A DNA stretch of 55,073 nt from Podaxis mareebaensis (lineage: Eukaryota; Basidiomycota; Agaricomycetes; Agaricales; Agaricaceae), in contig JAEUWP010000324.1 in NCBI GenBank assembly GCA_018524725.1, positions 1 through 55,073 of the forward strand, given 5' to 3'. The translations under genes were made by a program, and so were the position numbers. Of the stretch, positions 12,257-22,873 are shown piece by piece (position 1 is the stretch's first letter; each line of letters begins with the position of its first letter). The notes beneath the pieces are model-generated. The model searched no databases, was not told where the DNA came from, and saw only the letters and a list, made by a program, of their open reading frames with translations.

Positions 12257-13211
12257 ATGGGCGATATACTGTAAAAAAAATCAGCAACATTATTTTACAA
12301 AATTTCCTTGTGCGAGAATGCAATTGGTTTGCTTTGTGATCTCAGAAGAGTGAATCCCATGACTTCGAAATTGCAATCCAGTAAAGTTATCCTCTAGCAT
12401 AATGATGTCGCTAGCAGCACTGACTTACAATGCAGCATTTTGGATTTGCTACTCTTAGATTTTCACATTTCCTAAATGTATGAAATAGCAAGCTGCTTAG
12501 TTTGTAGTTACAGGTTGCATTTATATAAAATGCATGTTGTGCAGTATATATGTACTTCTCCTGACAAACTACAACTTGAATTTACACCTCTTGAATGTGC
12601 ATTTTCATTCCTTTGGACTGTGATTTGTGCATTTCATTGAATCATCTCCAAGCCCAGCCTTCAAAATAGGCTACTTATGTCATGCCAAGCCCATAATTCA
12701 ATTGAGACTGAGATTATCAACCCAATCAGGGCTACCTGGGACCCTGGCTTGGCTATTCTCTGGCAATTCAGTGAAGCTGCCAAGGGTAGCATGGGTTACC
12801 TGGCATATGAAATGCACTTTGTTTGGAGGACAGTAGTTACCAAATGCATCTTTTTTATCAGGCACTAATGTTTCCTTGTGAGGCAAAATCATCAAATGCC
12901 ACCTGTAGAAGTCAAGTTAATGCAGAGTCTCCATGACTCTGAGCACAAAATGAGCATGTGAATATCTGTTTCTGCATAAACATGCCCTTGCTTCTACTTT
13001 TGTGGGATTAGCCTTTATTTCAGCATGGCATTTGTATCTTCTTCATGTTCTCAGCAACAAACACTTGCTATCAGAGACTTAAACTTAAGTTCCAATCCTG
13101 AAGGTTGCTAAATGTCTTCTGTACTTGGGTAGTTTTGGTGCTAAAGCACATTCTGAGTGCCTTCGTCACCTCGAAAAGTAGTTGCTTATTTTTTTACAGT
13201 ATATTGCCCAT
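12257..13211 (+). mobile_element. hAT-like non-autonomous transposon, copy A (955 bp)
   Basis: The ends are inverted repeats: ATGGGCGATATACTGTAAAA at the left, and the reverse complement of ATGGGCAATATACTGTAAAA at the right. Flanking 8-mers CTACTCAT (12249-12256) and ATACTCAT (13212-13219) match in seven of eight positions, as an aged 8 bp target duplication would. Eight-base duplications are the mark of the hAT superfamily. No transposase is encoded. Copy B is the same element in reverse orientation 114 bp away. The family name is inference from duplication length only. Confidence 0.82.
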
Positions 13212-13325
13212 ATACTCATGGTTAATAAACTGTGATGTTGTACACTTGCCAGAGTCCACGAGAGTCTACAATGCCAGAAGGGTCCCCAACCAAAAAAAAA
13301 ACTTTCACTACAAGGGCATCAAGCT

Positions 13326-14393
13326 ATGGGTGATATACTGTAAAAAAAATAAGTAGCTACTTTTCAAGGTGATGAAGGCACTCAGAATGTGCTTTAGCAC
13401 CAAAACTACCCAAGTACAGAAGACATTTAGCAACCTTCAGGATTGGAACTTAAGTTTAAGTCTCTGATAGCAAGTGTTTGTTGCTGAGAATGTGAAGAAG
13501 ATACAAATGCCATGCTGAAATAAAAGCTGATCCCACAAAAGTAGAAGCAAGGGCATGTTTATGCAGAAACAGATATTCACATGCTCATTTTGTGCTCAGA
13601 GTCATGGAGACTCTGTATTAACTTGACTTCTACAGGTGGCATTTGATGATTTTGCCTCACAAGGAAATATTAGTGCCTGATAAAAAAGATGCATTTGGTA
13701 ACTACTGTCCTCCAAACAAAGTGCATTTCATATGCCAGGTAACCCATGCTACCCTTGGCAGCTTCACTGAATTGCCAGAGAATAGCCAAGCCAGGGTCCC
13801 AGGTAGCCCTGATTGGGTTGATAATCTCAATCTCAATTGAATCATGGGCTTGGCATGACATAAGTAGCCTATTTCGAAGGCTGGGCCTGGAGATGATTCA
13901 ATGAAATAGGGTGTATGTGTGACTCGTTTTCAGTGAGTTTTCAGTGAGAACTGAATTGAAACTGAATTGCTCCACGTCCATAATCTCACTGAAAACAAGG
14001 TTGCACATACACTCTAATGTACAAATCACAGTCCACAGGAATGAAAATGTACATTTGAGAGGTGTAAATTCAAGTTGTAGTTTGTCAGGAGAAGTACACA
14101 TATACTGCACAACATGCATTTTATATAAATGCAACCTGTAACTACAAACTAAGCAGCTTGCTATTTCATACATTTAGGAAATGTGAAAATCTAAGAGTAG
14201 CAAATCCAAAATGCTGCATTGTAAGTCAGTGCTGCTAGTGACATCATTATGCTAGAGGATAACTTTACTGGATTGCAATTTCGAAGTCATGGGATTCACT
14301 CTTCTGAGATCACAAAGCAAACCAATTGCATTCTCGCACAAGGAAATTTTGTAAAATAATGTTGCTGATTTTTTTTTACAGTATATCACCCAT
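13326..14393 (-). mobile_element. hAT-like non-autonomous transposon, copy B (1,068 bp, inverted)
   Basis: This is the reverse complement of copy A over its whole length, apart from a 108 bp insertion plus 3 bp duplication (13908-14018) and scattered substitutions. It begins ATGGGTGATATACTG and ends CAGTATATCACCCAT. Its own flanks ATCAAGCT (13318-13325) and ATCAAGCA (14394-14401) match in seven of eight positions and differ from those of copy A. So the two copies look like independent insertions rather than one duplicated palindrome. Confidence 0.82.
13908..14015. mobile_element. Nested 108 bp miniature inverted-repeat element
   Basis: Inserted in copy B. Its ends are inverted repeats of about 30 bp: AGGGTGTATGTGTGACTCGT followed by TTTCAGTGAG, against AGAGTGTATGTGCAACCTTG followed by the same ending. 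The 3 bp AAT on each side (13905-13907 and 14016-14018) is present once at the matching site in copy A, which therefore shows the empty site. A 3 bp duplication fits PIF/Harbinger-like or CACTA-like miniature elements; the superfamily is not decided. Confidence 0.8.
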
Positions 14394-14644
14394 ATCAAGC
14401 AACCAGTTGACGAAGATGGTATAAGCATTTAATGTTGACTTGATGTGCTGCCAGGGGCCCTTCGTCCGGAAACATACGGTTCAAGACGCCGTGGTACATT
14501 ATAACGTTGTAATACATTTTAAGGGCTTTAGGATGAAAACTGGATTCAAGTCCACACTAATAATCGTGATTTGTGTCGAGAATGTAAGGAGAGGGCGGCC
14601 TTGGTAGATATTATCGAAGGGCACCATGTATAGTTCCTGTGCAC

Positions 14645-16509
14645 TCATAACATAGCCATCTCTCTTCCTCTTCCCAGGAGCTCCTCAGCCCTCCAACGAT
14701 CCTCATTCGGATCCGTTGTAGTCCAAGACCAGTTCCTCTCGACAGAGCGGAACGCCTCGACCAACAGGTCCATTGGGATATCATCGCCTGGTTTATATCC
14801 CTCAAACATGGGCGCCTCGAGGTTACAGAAGTAGCCTGTTTCGATCGTTGACTTCGCCATTGTAATGGCACGAGGAACACGGATGGCATTATAAACATTC
14901 GTGAGGTTGTTGATGTAATGTGTTGAAAGAACGCGCGGCGTCGAATGATGTGTAAGCAGGGATGCGAGGATGAAGGCATCCTGTCAGGAGAAGAATTAAG
15001 ATCGTGTAACCAGAAGTAAAAAGGGAGAATAGAGGACTCACCTCGATACCTACGCTCGCTCCCGCGCCGAGGTGTGGAAGCATAGCGTGCGCCTTTAATT
15101 GTCGGTAAAGGGAACAGTGAATAACTCATCCAACACTTACGGAATCACCCATCAGGAATACCCTTCCCTTGGCGAAGATATCCAAATGGTTGAGACACTG
15201 CAGTGACCATTTTGTGGGTTCTTTGATACACTGAATTATTTTAGTCGCTCAAGTCAGCACGCTGCAACAACGGAGGTAAGGGGGGGAAATAACACATACA
15301 TGCAACAGAGCCTGAACTTCTTCATCCCACCCGGCGTACTGTTCGAGAAGCTCGGTTTGCGAAACATCTACTTTCCATGGGCCCTCCCATACTTTGGTAT
15401 CTTTTGATGTATCGTGAACGATGGCGACAACATTAATGAATCTTCCTCCTGAAACGGGATACATAACGGCATACTATTATGAAGCGAATCCAGGTCGGAC
15501 TTCCTGTCCAAGTATAACGTGGGGGATGAATATTGAGACTCACTCTACTCTTCCCAGTATACTATCCACGCCCCACCTAATCAAGATCCAAGATACCAAC
15601 ACAATGTAAATCACTCACCATAAGTCCTGGATGATTCAACATCCTGTGGCCTGGGAACACTTTCTGCAAGTTCTCTCTGGCAACCAGGCCACGATATGCG
15701 ACTGTTCCCGACCACACAGGTTCCATGTACTTCTCATATTTTTGCGGGTTTGGTAACCGTTTGAGAAATAGGGGCCTAACATGTGACTTGATGCCGTCCG
15801 CCCCGATGAGAATATCGCAGGTTACGGAAGCTTGGTCGGCGAAATAAAGAGTTACTGGACCTGGGTTTGTGTAGGTATAATCGATCAAGCGATGGGAGAG
15901 GTGTACGGTGCATGGGCTGTTAATCTTCGTCGCAGATGAGCCTGACAGAGGAAGGTGTTTGAGGAGGCTTCTCTGGAGGTCAGCCCTGTGGATACGAAGT
16001 GCGCCTCCTGGAGAATACGGTCCGAGGCGTGGGAAAGAGTTTGACGGAAAGAAGGGAAGAAGAGACATGGGTACCCACCCCTATTCATGACGTCGTAAAC
16101 TTTGAATCCATCCTTCTGATCACCTTTCCGAATCCCAAAGATGATACCTAGCGGGTGGAATAAGCTTTAGCGATCGTGAAGCTCGATATAGAACGGACGT
16201 GGCTCGAGGTCAGGGGGATGGTCGAACAACGGAGTCAGAGTCTCCTCCAGACCAAACTGCTTCAAAATCTGCCATGTCCTTGGCCAAACATTTATCCCAG
16301 CGCCAATCTCGGAGAGCTCTGGTGTGGCTTCATAGATGTCTATCGCAAACTTCCGGTCTTTGTCGAATTCATTGAGCGCGACGGCCAATGTAAGTCCGAC
16401 AATGCCAGCGCCTCTGTCAAAGGATCGTGCAGAGTTAGTGTCGAACATGGAAGTATGGAAGCCCGAATACATACACTATGGCTACACGAACTCGTCGATC
16501 CTGGGTCAT
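14645..16509 (-). CDS. FAD-dependent monooxygenase, salicylate-hydroxylase type, copy 3
   Basis: Complete paralog of 458 residues with the same nine-exon plan as copy 2: 16475-16509, 16199-16413, 16079-16147, 15619-16007, 15544-15561, 15300-15473, 15141-15230, 15042-15092 and 14645-14980. The 18 nt microexon is conserved (YTGKSR). Motifs present are GAGIVGL (FAD), CDILIGADGIKS (DG) and FLMGDSAHAMLPHLGAGA (GD). The donor of intron 2, GTCCGT, is unusual. The protein differs from copy 2 at many positions and lacks its Ser-rich insertion before PVTLYF, so this duplication is older than the copy 1/2 split. Expected chemistry is NAD(P)H-dependent aromatic hydroxylation by a soluble enzyme; the substrate is unknown. 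The two opposed transposons lie just downstream. Confidence 0.92.
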
Positions 16510-19357
16510 CTGTTCAATAGTTACACTAGGCAGCAGCTGAAGGTCCTGTGAAATTGGGACTTGCGACAAGACAACTCGAGCCCGACGCCCTTATTTAATA
16601 GCGATTTAATGGAGATCATAGAGATCAGATTCAGACGGATGGTCAATGTATGCACACGATACAGATCTAGCATATTTACGAGGCCCGAATGGATCGTAGG
16701 AGGCAACTATAGAACCTGTCTACCGCGGTTCAATCAATCATCTATAAAACATTATTTTTACTGTTTACGCCTTGCGATGCCCCGAGTAAGGCCAGGTGGA
16801 GAGACGGAAATTCTTCTATTTCGATGGAATCCTCCCGTAAAAAACCCTCCCGTATGTGTGTAAGGTTCAAGAACCATTGAAGATTACTTGACTAGACGCA
16901 AAGATCCTGTCGGCTAGGACGTGTAATTTACTCTCAGATATCATATTTCGAGCAGCAATGGCCGCTAACTAACATGAAGTAAAGGCTTTTAGAGGAAGTT
17001 AGCCCTGCTCTGATAGCACGTTAACGCGAAGAACAGAGTCCAGTGCAACGTAATCATTCTGCTCACTGGCACAGCCATTGGGAAGGGTAGCATTGTGCGG
17101 CTGCGGTATGGGTGATAGGATTAGTGACGCAGGAGAGGAAGGATCTCTGCCAAGTCGATATTTATGTGCAGGAATACACTGAGTTAGAGTTATTAAATGC
17201 GGCAGTTGAGAACAAACGGCAATTCAGACCGAAGAAGAAGCATAGTCGCCTGTCACCATTCCGTGAACGAACCAGCTGCTTACGTTGGTGATCTGCTGAG
17301 CAACGCTCCAGGAAAGCCTGCAGCTCTCAACTATACTCCTGATGCTAACTGAACACCAAAATACTCTTCTCCTAATCGAAGGTGAGGAGAAATGGGTAAA
17401 CCAGTCGCTAGTCCTTAAGTCTTAGTACATACTAGCATGTGGCACCAGCCAATGTGGATGTATACGACAGAGCATGTTCACATCGAGTCCAGAGGAGCTA
17501 TCATTACGGTATACTGCGTCTCCGGGAATGTCCCAAAGTCATTGATGGAGGTCTTCCAAGTCACAGAGAGCATCATATGATTTTCATCTGGTGTTGAAAA
17601 AGTCGTTCTATCCAATGTCCTACTCCGAAGTATCTGCTCTTGATAACCCAGTGAAGGGTCGACTACGAACCCGTACCCGAATCCGCTGAGGAATCATCTC
17701 ATCATTGAAGCCGATCGTCACCGCCCGCTATGAATGAAGCTAAATCATAATTCGAAGTGGTGTTAGCACAGCAGGCGGAGGAGGCTTGGTTAATGATATA
17801 ACATTGCCCTGGATATATTTTTACGCCCGCCAAGGCGCTGATGGGTTATCAGAGGTTTTGGAGGTTCCAAAGTGAGTTGGGGAGCATAACTATGGATTAC
17901 TAGATTGAGTGCCCTTGCGAAGTTGGTCGCCACTAGAGGATTCCCAAATCAAACACCATGTTCCTCATCCGCCTACTCCTGCCGTTATCTACCCCAAGTC
18001 TTTGAATATTCTAGGTGCGCATACCACGGAGCTCAGCTTACAGCTGACTATGCGTCCTTCATACCACCACGGGAATCCTTCCCACTTTCACCAGGCCGCG
18101 CAGATTCCGCCTGGATATGAAGCTGCCGCTGCTGAGAAGAGAGGGCGAGCTGAAGATCCTGGTCGAGTGTTGGGTGGGAAGAACGGACATGGCAAGGGTG
18201 CAGTGGGTACGACTAACACAGTCGCCGTCGCCGATGAAAGGATCGCAGGGCGGAAGGACGAAAAGGCCATTGCCTTGGCGCAAGCCAGCTGAGCCACGAG
18301 CGAGACTCCCTCAATCCCAGAACAGCATCCAGTAGTCAAGACACCAGCACCGAGTGCACGGGTGTTGGATAGACTAGCGGCAACTTCCCGACGCATCAAA
18401 CCAGAGCCAGTATCATTGCCAAAAACAACTTTGAAATCTGCGAGTCCGGGCAATTCTCCGAACTACCACGAATAATTACGTAGGAGCTAATTCCATCCCT
18501 CATTATCCAAAGAGGCACTGCAACAATTACCCCGGCAAGTCCAAGAATTACACCACACGAATGGTCCAATGATCTTTTGAAGTGCCTTCTCATGTCGTCT
18601 ACATGACGCTCATCAAAGTGTTCTGAATGGCAAACAGGGTATAGTCGGTTCGTCCGACTCGACCGTCTACGTGTCCAATCATTGCATACAACACGTCCGC
18701 CGCCTAAAGGAGCTTATAGTCAAATTTGTAAGCCTAGCATTTTCGGTCTTTCTTCAGCGAGAGTTACTGAGGCGAGGGACAGAACATTGAGTAAGAGTTT
18801 TTCTTTGGCTGCACGGTTGAACGTGACTGTGGATACCAAGGGAGGTGGGATGAAGCGGGTAGTCGGTATAAAATCTGTTCCTCAGACCAGCATATGCAGA
18901 AATGTTTGAACTTGATTCACGGGATAAATGATTGACATTTCCATCTCAGACGAGAAAATGAGCTTCGGCACAAGGCATCATCTAGGACCGACTTGGTTTC
19001 CAACGGCCTCAACTAAGACCATTGCTGTCATAAATCGCGCCTTCATATTCACCCCCCACCTTTTCAACCCTTACAAATGATCCTCGTCAACACCTCCACC
19101 CCAATAACTATAAATGATACTTTATCTATCCCAATAACCCCTTATCCTTATAATCAAAACCAACAAAAGTTCCGCCACGCTGAGACTCCGGTACTTGGCA
19201 TAAATCCCTTTAATTCATCCAACAAGAACTTCAAGTATAAGAGAATACAAAGAAATAGTTATAATTGAATACCATAAAGTAGCAGAACGACCCGAGTAAC
19301 GATATATGCTGCAATACCCTTCCACCGGTTTCCGCCTCCATACAATCACGCGGACCA
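16510..19357. other. Long intergenic region, no supported gene
   Basis: Open frames at 17905-18292 (plus) and 18088-18453 (minus) overlap and have no recognised motif. A short stretch near 18606-18712 resembles 22330-22420 and may be a decayed duplicate. An AT-rich tract lies at about 19075-19265, just past the end of the NACHT gene. Confidence 0.45.
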
Positions 19358-21701
19358 TTATGATGATCCTCCGGACAGCTTAACCCATTCTTGGTATGCC
19401 TTTCGACCAGCAGCAAGGTCCACGCATTTATATCCTCGAAGACGCATCTTTTCCCTGTCGAATTCCCAATATGTATACGTTTGATTTGGGGCGTGTCCAA
19501 ACACGTATAGGGCACTTTCAGTAGAGCCTGGGACAACAGTATGAAGCAGGTCCCAACATCGGGAGGCGACACTTGGATAGAGACGCTGACAAAGCCCGAA
19601 CTCTTGACGTTTCGCAAATTTCTTAAGCTGAGAGTTCAGCTCCTGGTTACCGGAGAAGGGGACGAAGTCTCAACTGCTTAATCATGGTGAGATTGAATCT
19701 ATGTGAGAAACCGGCAAGAGTGCAGTATAGCCGAATACCGGGAAGATTGTGCCACGTGCAGGGAAGTCCCCAAATACTGTCCCGAAAGTCACCCTGACCG
19801 AGAAAGTACGTCAAGACACGTAGTGCTGCGCCGGTGTTGTTGTCCCTCCATTGCAGGAAAATTCGCGAATCGAGGTCGTCCAATTCGTTGAAGGCCCGCT
19901 CTACGATTGTGATGGCACGGAGATATACATGGCCCTTGAGGAGAGAATTGACGCATTCGTCCATGTATGGCCAGGACAAAGAAGCAGCAGAGCTGGGAAC
20001 TCCGGGTGATAGCGCCAACCCTATGGGTTGGTTTGGTCAGCAACGTCGATCAACAGAAGGCTCTCAGTCAGGTTGATCTCGCACCTAAGCCCTGGATGCG
20101 ATAGCTTTGCCCATATTCAACCCCAGTCTGGGCGCAATGCTGAACTATACGGTTGTACATCGCGGGGGTTTCAAGACAAAAGGTGCCGGAGCGCGCTGGG
20201 TCCACCAAGAACTCGACGAAGGATTTGTGATGAAAGGTTATAATCCCTCCAAGACACCACATAAATTCTTTGAGTCGAATGAGGTCACTAGAGCTCAGTT
20301 CCTGTTCATAGAATGGACGCGCCAGATCTATGGATACATTGAGCACGGGGGGTTCAGGTTGCTTTTGGACCCATAAGACGGCCTGGAGGGTGTTACAGAG
20401 AGTGTTGAATGTGGACTCTGATACTTTAAGCATGTTGCTTAAGTACATTGCACCCCAGTATCTTACTTTCACTTTGGGGTGGATGGCAAAGTAACCAGGC
20501 GAACGGAAAAGCATGGTAGCAAGGAGGAGTTGGACGGACGGAAGTATGTTGGCCGGGATACGGTGCATGATGAGTTTATAGACCTCATCAAGTTCTGCGA
20601 AAGGGTGACCTAAGCCGACGTGGGTGCTGTTCTTGCGCTCCAAAATGAATGTGAGAATCACGTCGAGTAGTTCTTTCGGCCCAAGAGGCGAACCCCTCTG
20701 ACGGACGAATCGGAGGACTGTTGATCCGTAAGCGAAAAATCCCCCCGCGGCATTAATGAGTGTTCTCATCTCGGCGTCAGAGGGCCATGGTGAGGATGGC
20801 GAGGGGAGGTTGTGAGGTCGGAGGATATCCTGGAACCCTTCCCTTAGATAGAGCTCTATATCTTCATCAACGTCTCGGGAGATTGGAAGGAGCGTAGAAA
20901 GAACGAGAGGAGCGATGTTGGCTTTGCTGAAGGTTGCTTGAATATGTGGTTCGGGGCGGCTGAAGAATGCCCAGCATAGCGGCGTAGCAAGTTCTCGAAC
21001 GGATGTTGCGATGATCTCAATAATCTCGCTTTGTGCGTTTGCATCAGCGCATTCATCGAGCCCGTCGATAATGATGAGCTTTTTCCCAATACCTGCGCCA
21101 CACTTCTCCAATTCCTGTAATGGCTCAACGATCAGCTCTTTGAATTGCCAGGCCATCGCTTTGGAGACGAGCGTTTTGTCTCCCGAAACCTTCTTGTCTA
21201 GCAAGTTGCGGTAATCTGGGGATGTGGTGGAGAGTTGGTATGCGATGGAAGGGAAAAAGTAATCGTGACGATCCCGATCTTGGAGCGAGGAGAAGAAAAA
21301 CGCAGCGCCAAGGATGCCTGACAACTTGAGTCTCTCTGCGCAGGTCTGGGCTACGGCGGACTTCCCGACTCCGGCTGGTCCATTCATCCAGAGCATTGGT
21401 GAAGGAGACTCAGCCCAGGGGCAACGAGCCCAGCCAGTAATGGATTCGATACGCTCAGCACGAGTCCCAGGCCAACACCGAGGGGGTGGATCACGGGCGG
21501 ACGAGTCAAAGGCGGCATCAGGACAAGACGCCTCGAGGAGAATATCAATGCCTTCGAACATGTATGTGAGGGATGAGAATTCCTGTCCACGTCACGATAA
21601 CTGAAGCGCTGACCGCTTGGCCCATTCTGGATGTTAGTGGATTTGTCTTTAAATTTGGCGTTATGGAACACCATTTTGCTGGCATTGGTGAAAAAAGGCA
21701 T
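19358..21701 (-). CDS. NACHT-domain NTPase (NLR-like)
   Basis: Exon 1 is 21614-21701 (MPFFTNASKMVFHNAKF start). Exon 2 is 20085-21551, entered at GIDILLEASCPDAAFDS. Exon 3 starts at 20020 after a GTGCGA...ATAG intron. Walker A GPAGVGKS is at residues 87-94 and Walker B LIIIDGLDEC at about 188-197, followed by FFSRPEPHI, a common NACHT sensor context. The C-terminal exon ends GYKCVDLAAGRKAYQEWVKL, a typical ending of Agaricomycete NACHT proteins; its junction near 19640-19680 is provisional. There are no WD, ankyrin or TPR repeats, so this is a short type with an effector-less N-terminus. Fungal NACHT proteins act in non-self recognition and regulated cell death, but no function is proven here. 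The exon 1 acceptor (GAAG) is weak. Confidence 0.8.
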
Positions 21702-22873
21702 CAGTGAGGAAGGGTAGAGGCTGAGAGCAGCGTATAAGGCAGGGTGAGGTCAGATTGGAGCGTTGCGGCTGGGGGGGAGGGGGAGGAACGTGGAAGCAAG
21801 CCAAAGAGTGAATGAGGCCTTGAGGCTTTGAGAAGGATCGCCTCGTACCCTGGGAGCACACGTGCTGGGCCGTGGGCTCCTGGCTTGAACAGCCCAGCGT
21901 CGCTATAAACAGCACTCAACAAGGTTTGAAGACGTCACCCTCGCAGACGCCCTGTTTCTGGGGTGAAAGCGCTCTAGCTCTCACCAAGGCGTTGGCGGAG
22001 GCAGTAAGACTCGAAGTCTACGTATTTACTCCATCGCATCGTTGGATTGGCAAAGTTCTATATTGAACCTACAAGCGATACGGTAGCGAGGAAGAACATA
22101 GGTAACATCGGAACTACCGAGGTGGCAGTGGACTGGTGACGGATGGGAACGGCATCGGGGGATCGCAGGACAACGAGGAGTACAGTATACCTTGTGAGGA
22201 TATTTCCGAGTGGGCTTGGGTTTCAAGAAGTCAACGAAGGCTACTCTGATCAACGCCCGGCCTCTGGTTCTGACGTCGCGTGATGAAGTCCCACCTGAAC
22301 GGAAGATATTATCGTATCCATAGCCCCATGGCACTCATCAAAGTGGTAAACAAGGTGGTGGTTGGTTCTTCCAGCTCAACCATCTCCTTGATCATTGCCT
22401 ACAACACATCAGCAGCATCAATCCAAAAATAACATTAGTCTTGGCGTTCACCTCGAAAGCGCATTCCATGCGGCAACGATTCCCAAGAATCCCCGCATCG
22501 CTAGTCCCCGTCATTCGACAACGTCAACTTGGATCATTTGACGACTGGCATCATTCCTTCCCATGTCTACCCATGTATCGAACGTCTGAACTGTGATTCT
22601 ATCATATCAGATGGTAATGGTTGCTGGAGAAAATCTTCTACGACTTGCCCATTATATATCGCCATCAAACGGAAATTCGATGATTCCACCCCTTTCTCAT
22701 TTTTCTCTCCTCGCCTTTCTCGTTTCCGCCGTCTCGAGCTCGGCCTCGAGTCTTTCTTCATCCCGGTTCTCTTCAAACACCCTTCCTCACTCTAGCTGGC
22801 TGGTTCTTTCAAATCGCTCCGGAGCATTTCTACAGGCTAGAACCAAACGCGCACCTCTATTCCTCACTCAACA
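21702..22873. other. Intergenic region, possible promoter of the secreted hydrolase gene
   Basis: No supported gene. A plus-strand run from 22329 (MALIKVVNKVVVGS) is short and resembles a stretch at 18606. TTATATAT near 22648 lies about 225 nt upstream of the start at 22874, and pyrimidine-rich sequence precedes that start. Confidence 0.4.

Larger units (their letters stand above)
12257..14393. repeat. 2.1 kb imperfect palindrome made by the two opposed elements
   Basis: Copies A and B together form an inverted repeat with arms of about 950 bp and a 114 bp unrelated centre (13212-13325). RNA read through it could fold into a very long hairpin. A 65-codon frame (12698-12895 minus in A, 13643-13840 plus in B) is kept open in both arms. 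Confidence 0.85.

Noticed and set aside
13212..13325. Single long palindromic transposon with a 114 bp centre
   Set aside because: Both arms have complete inner ends and their own flanking duplications, so these are two elements.
17905..18453. Overlapping frames on both strands (127 and 121 codons) as genes
   Set aside because: Neither shows a family motif, and Ala/Ser/Pro-rich composition on both strands is typical of chance frames in GC-richer sequence.
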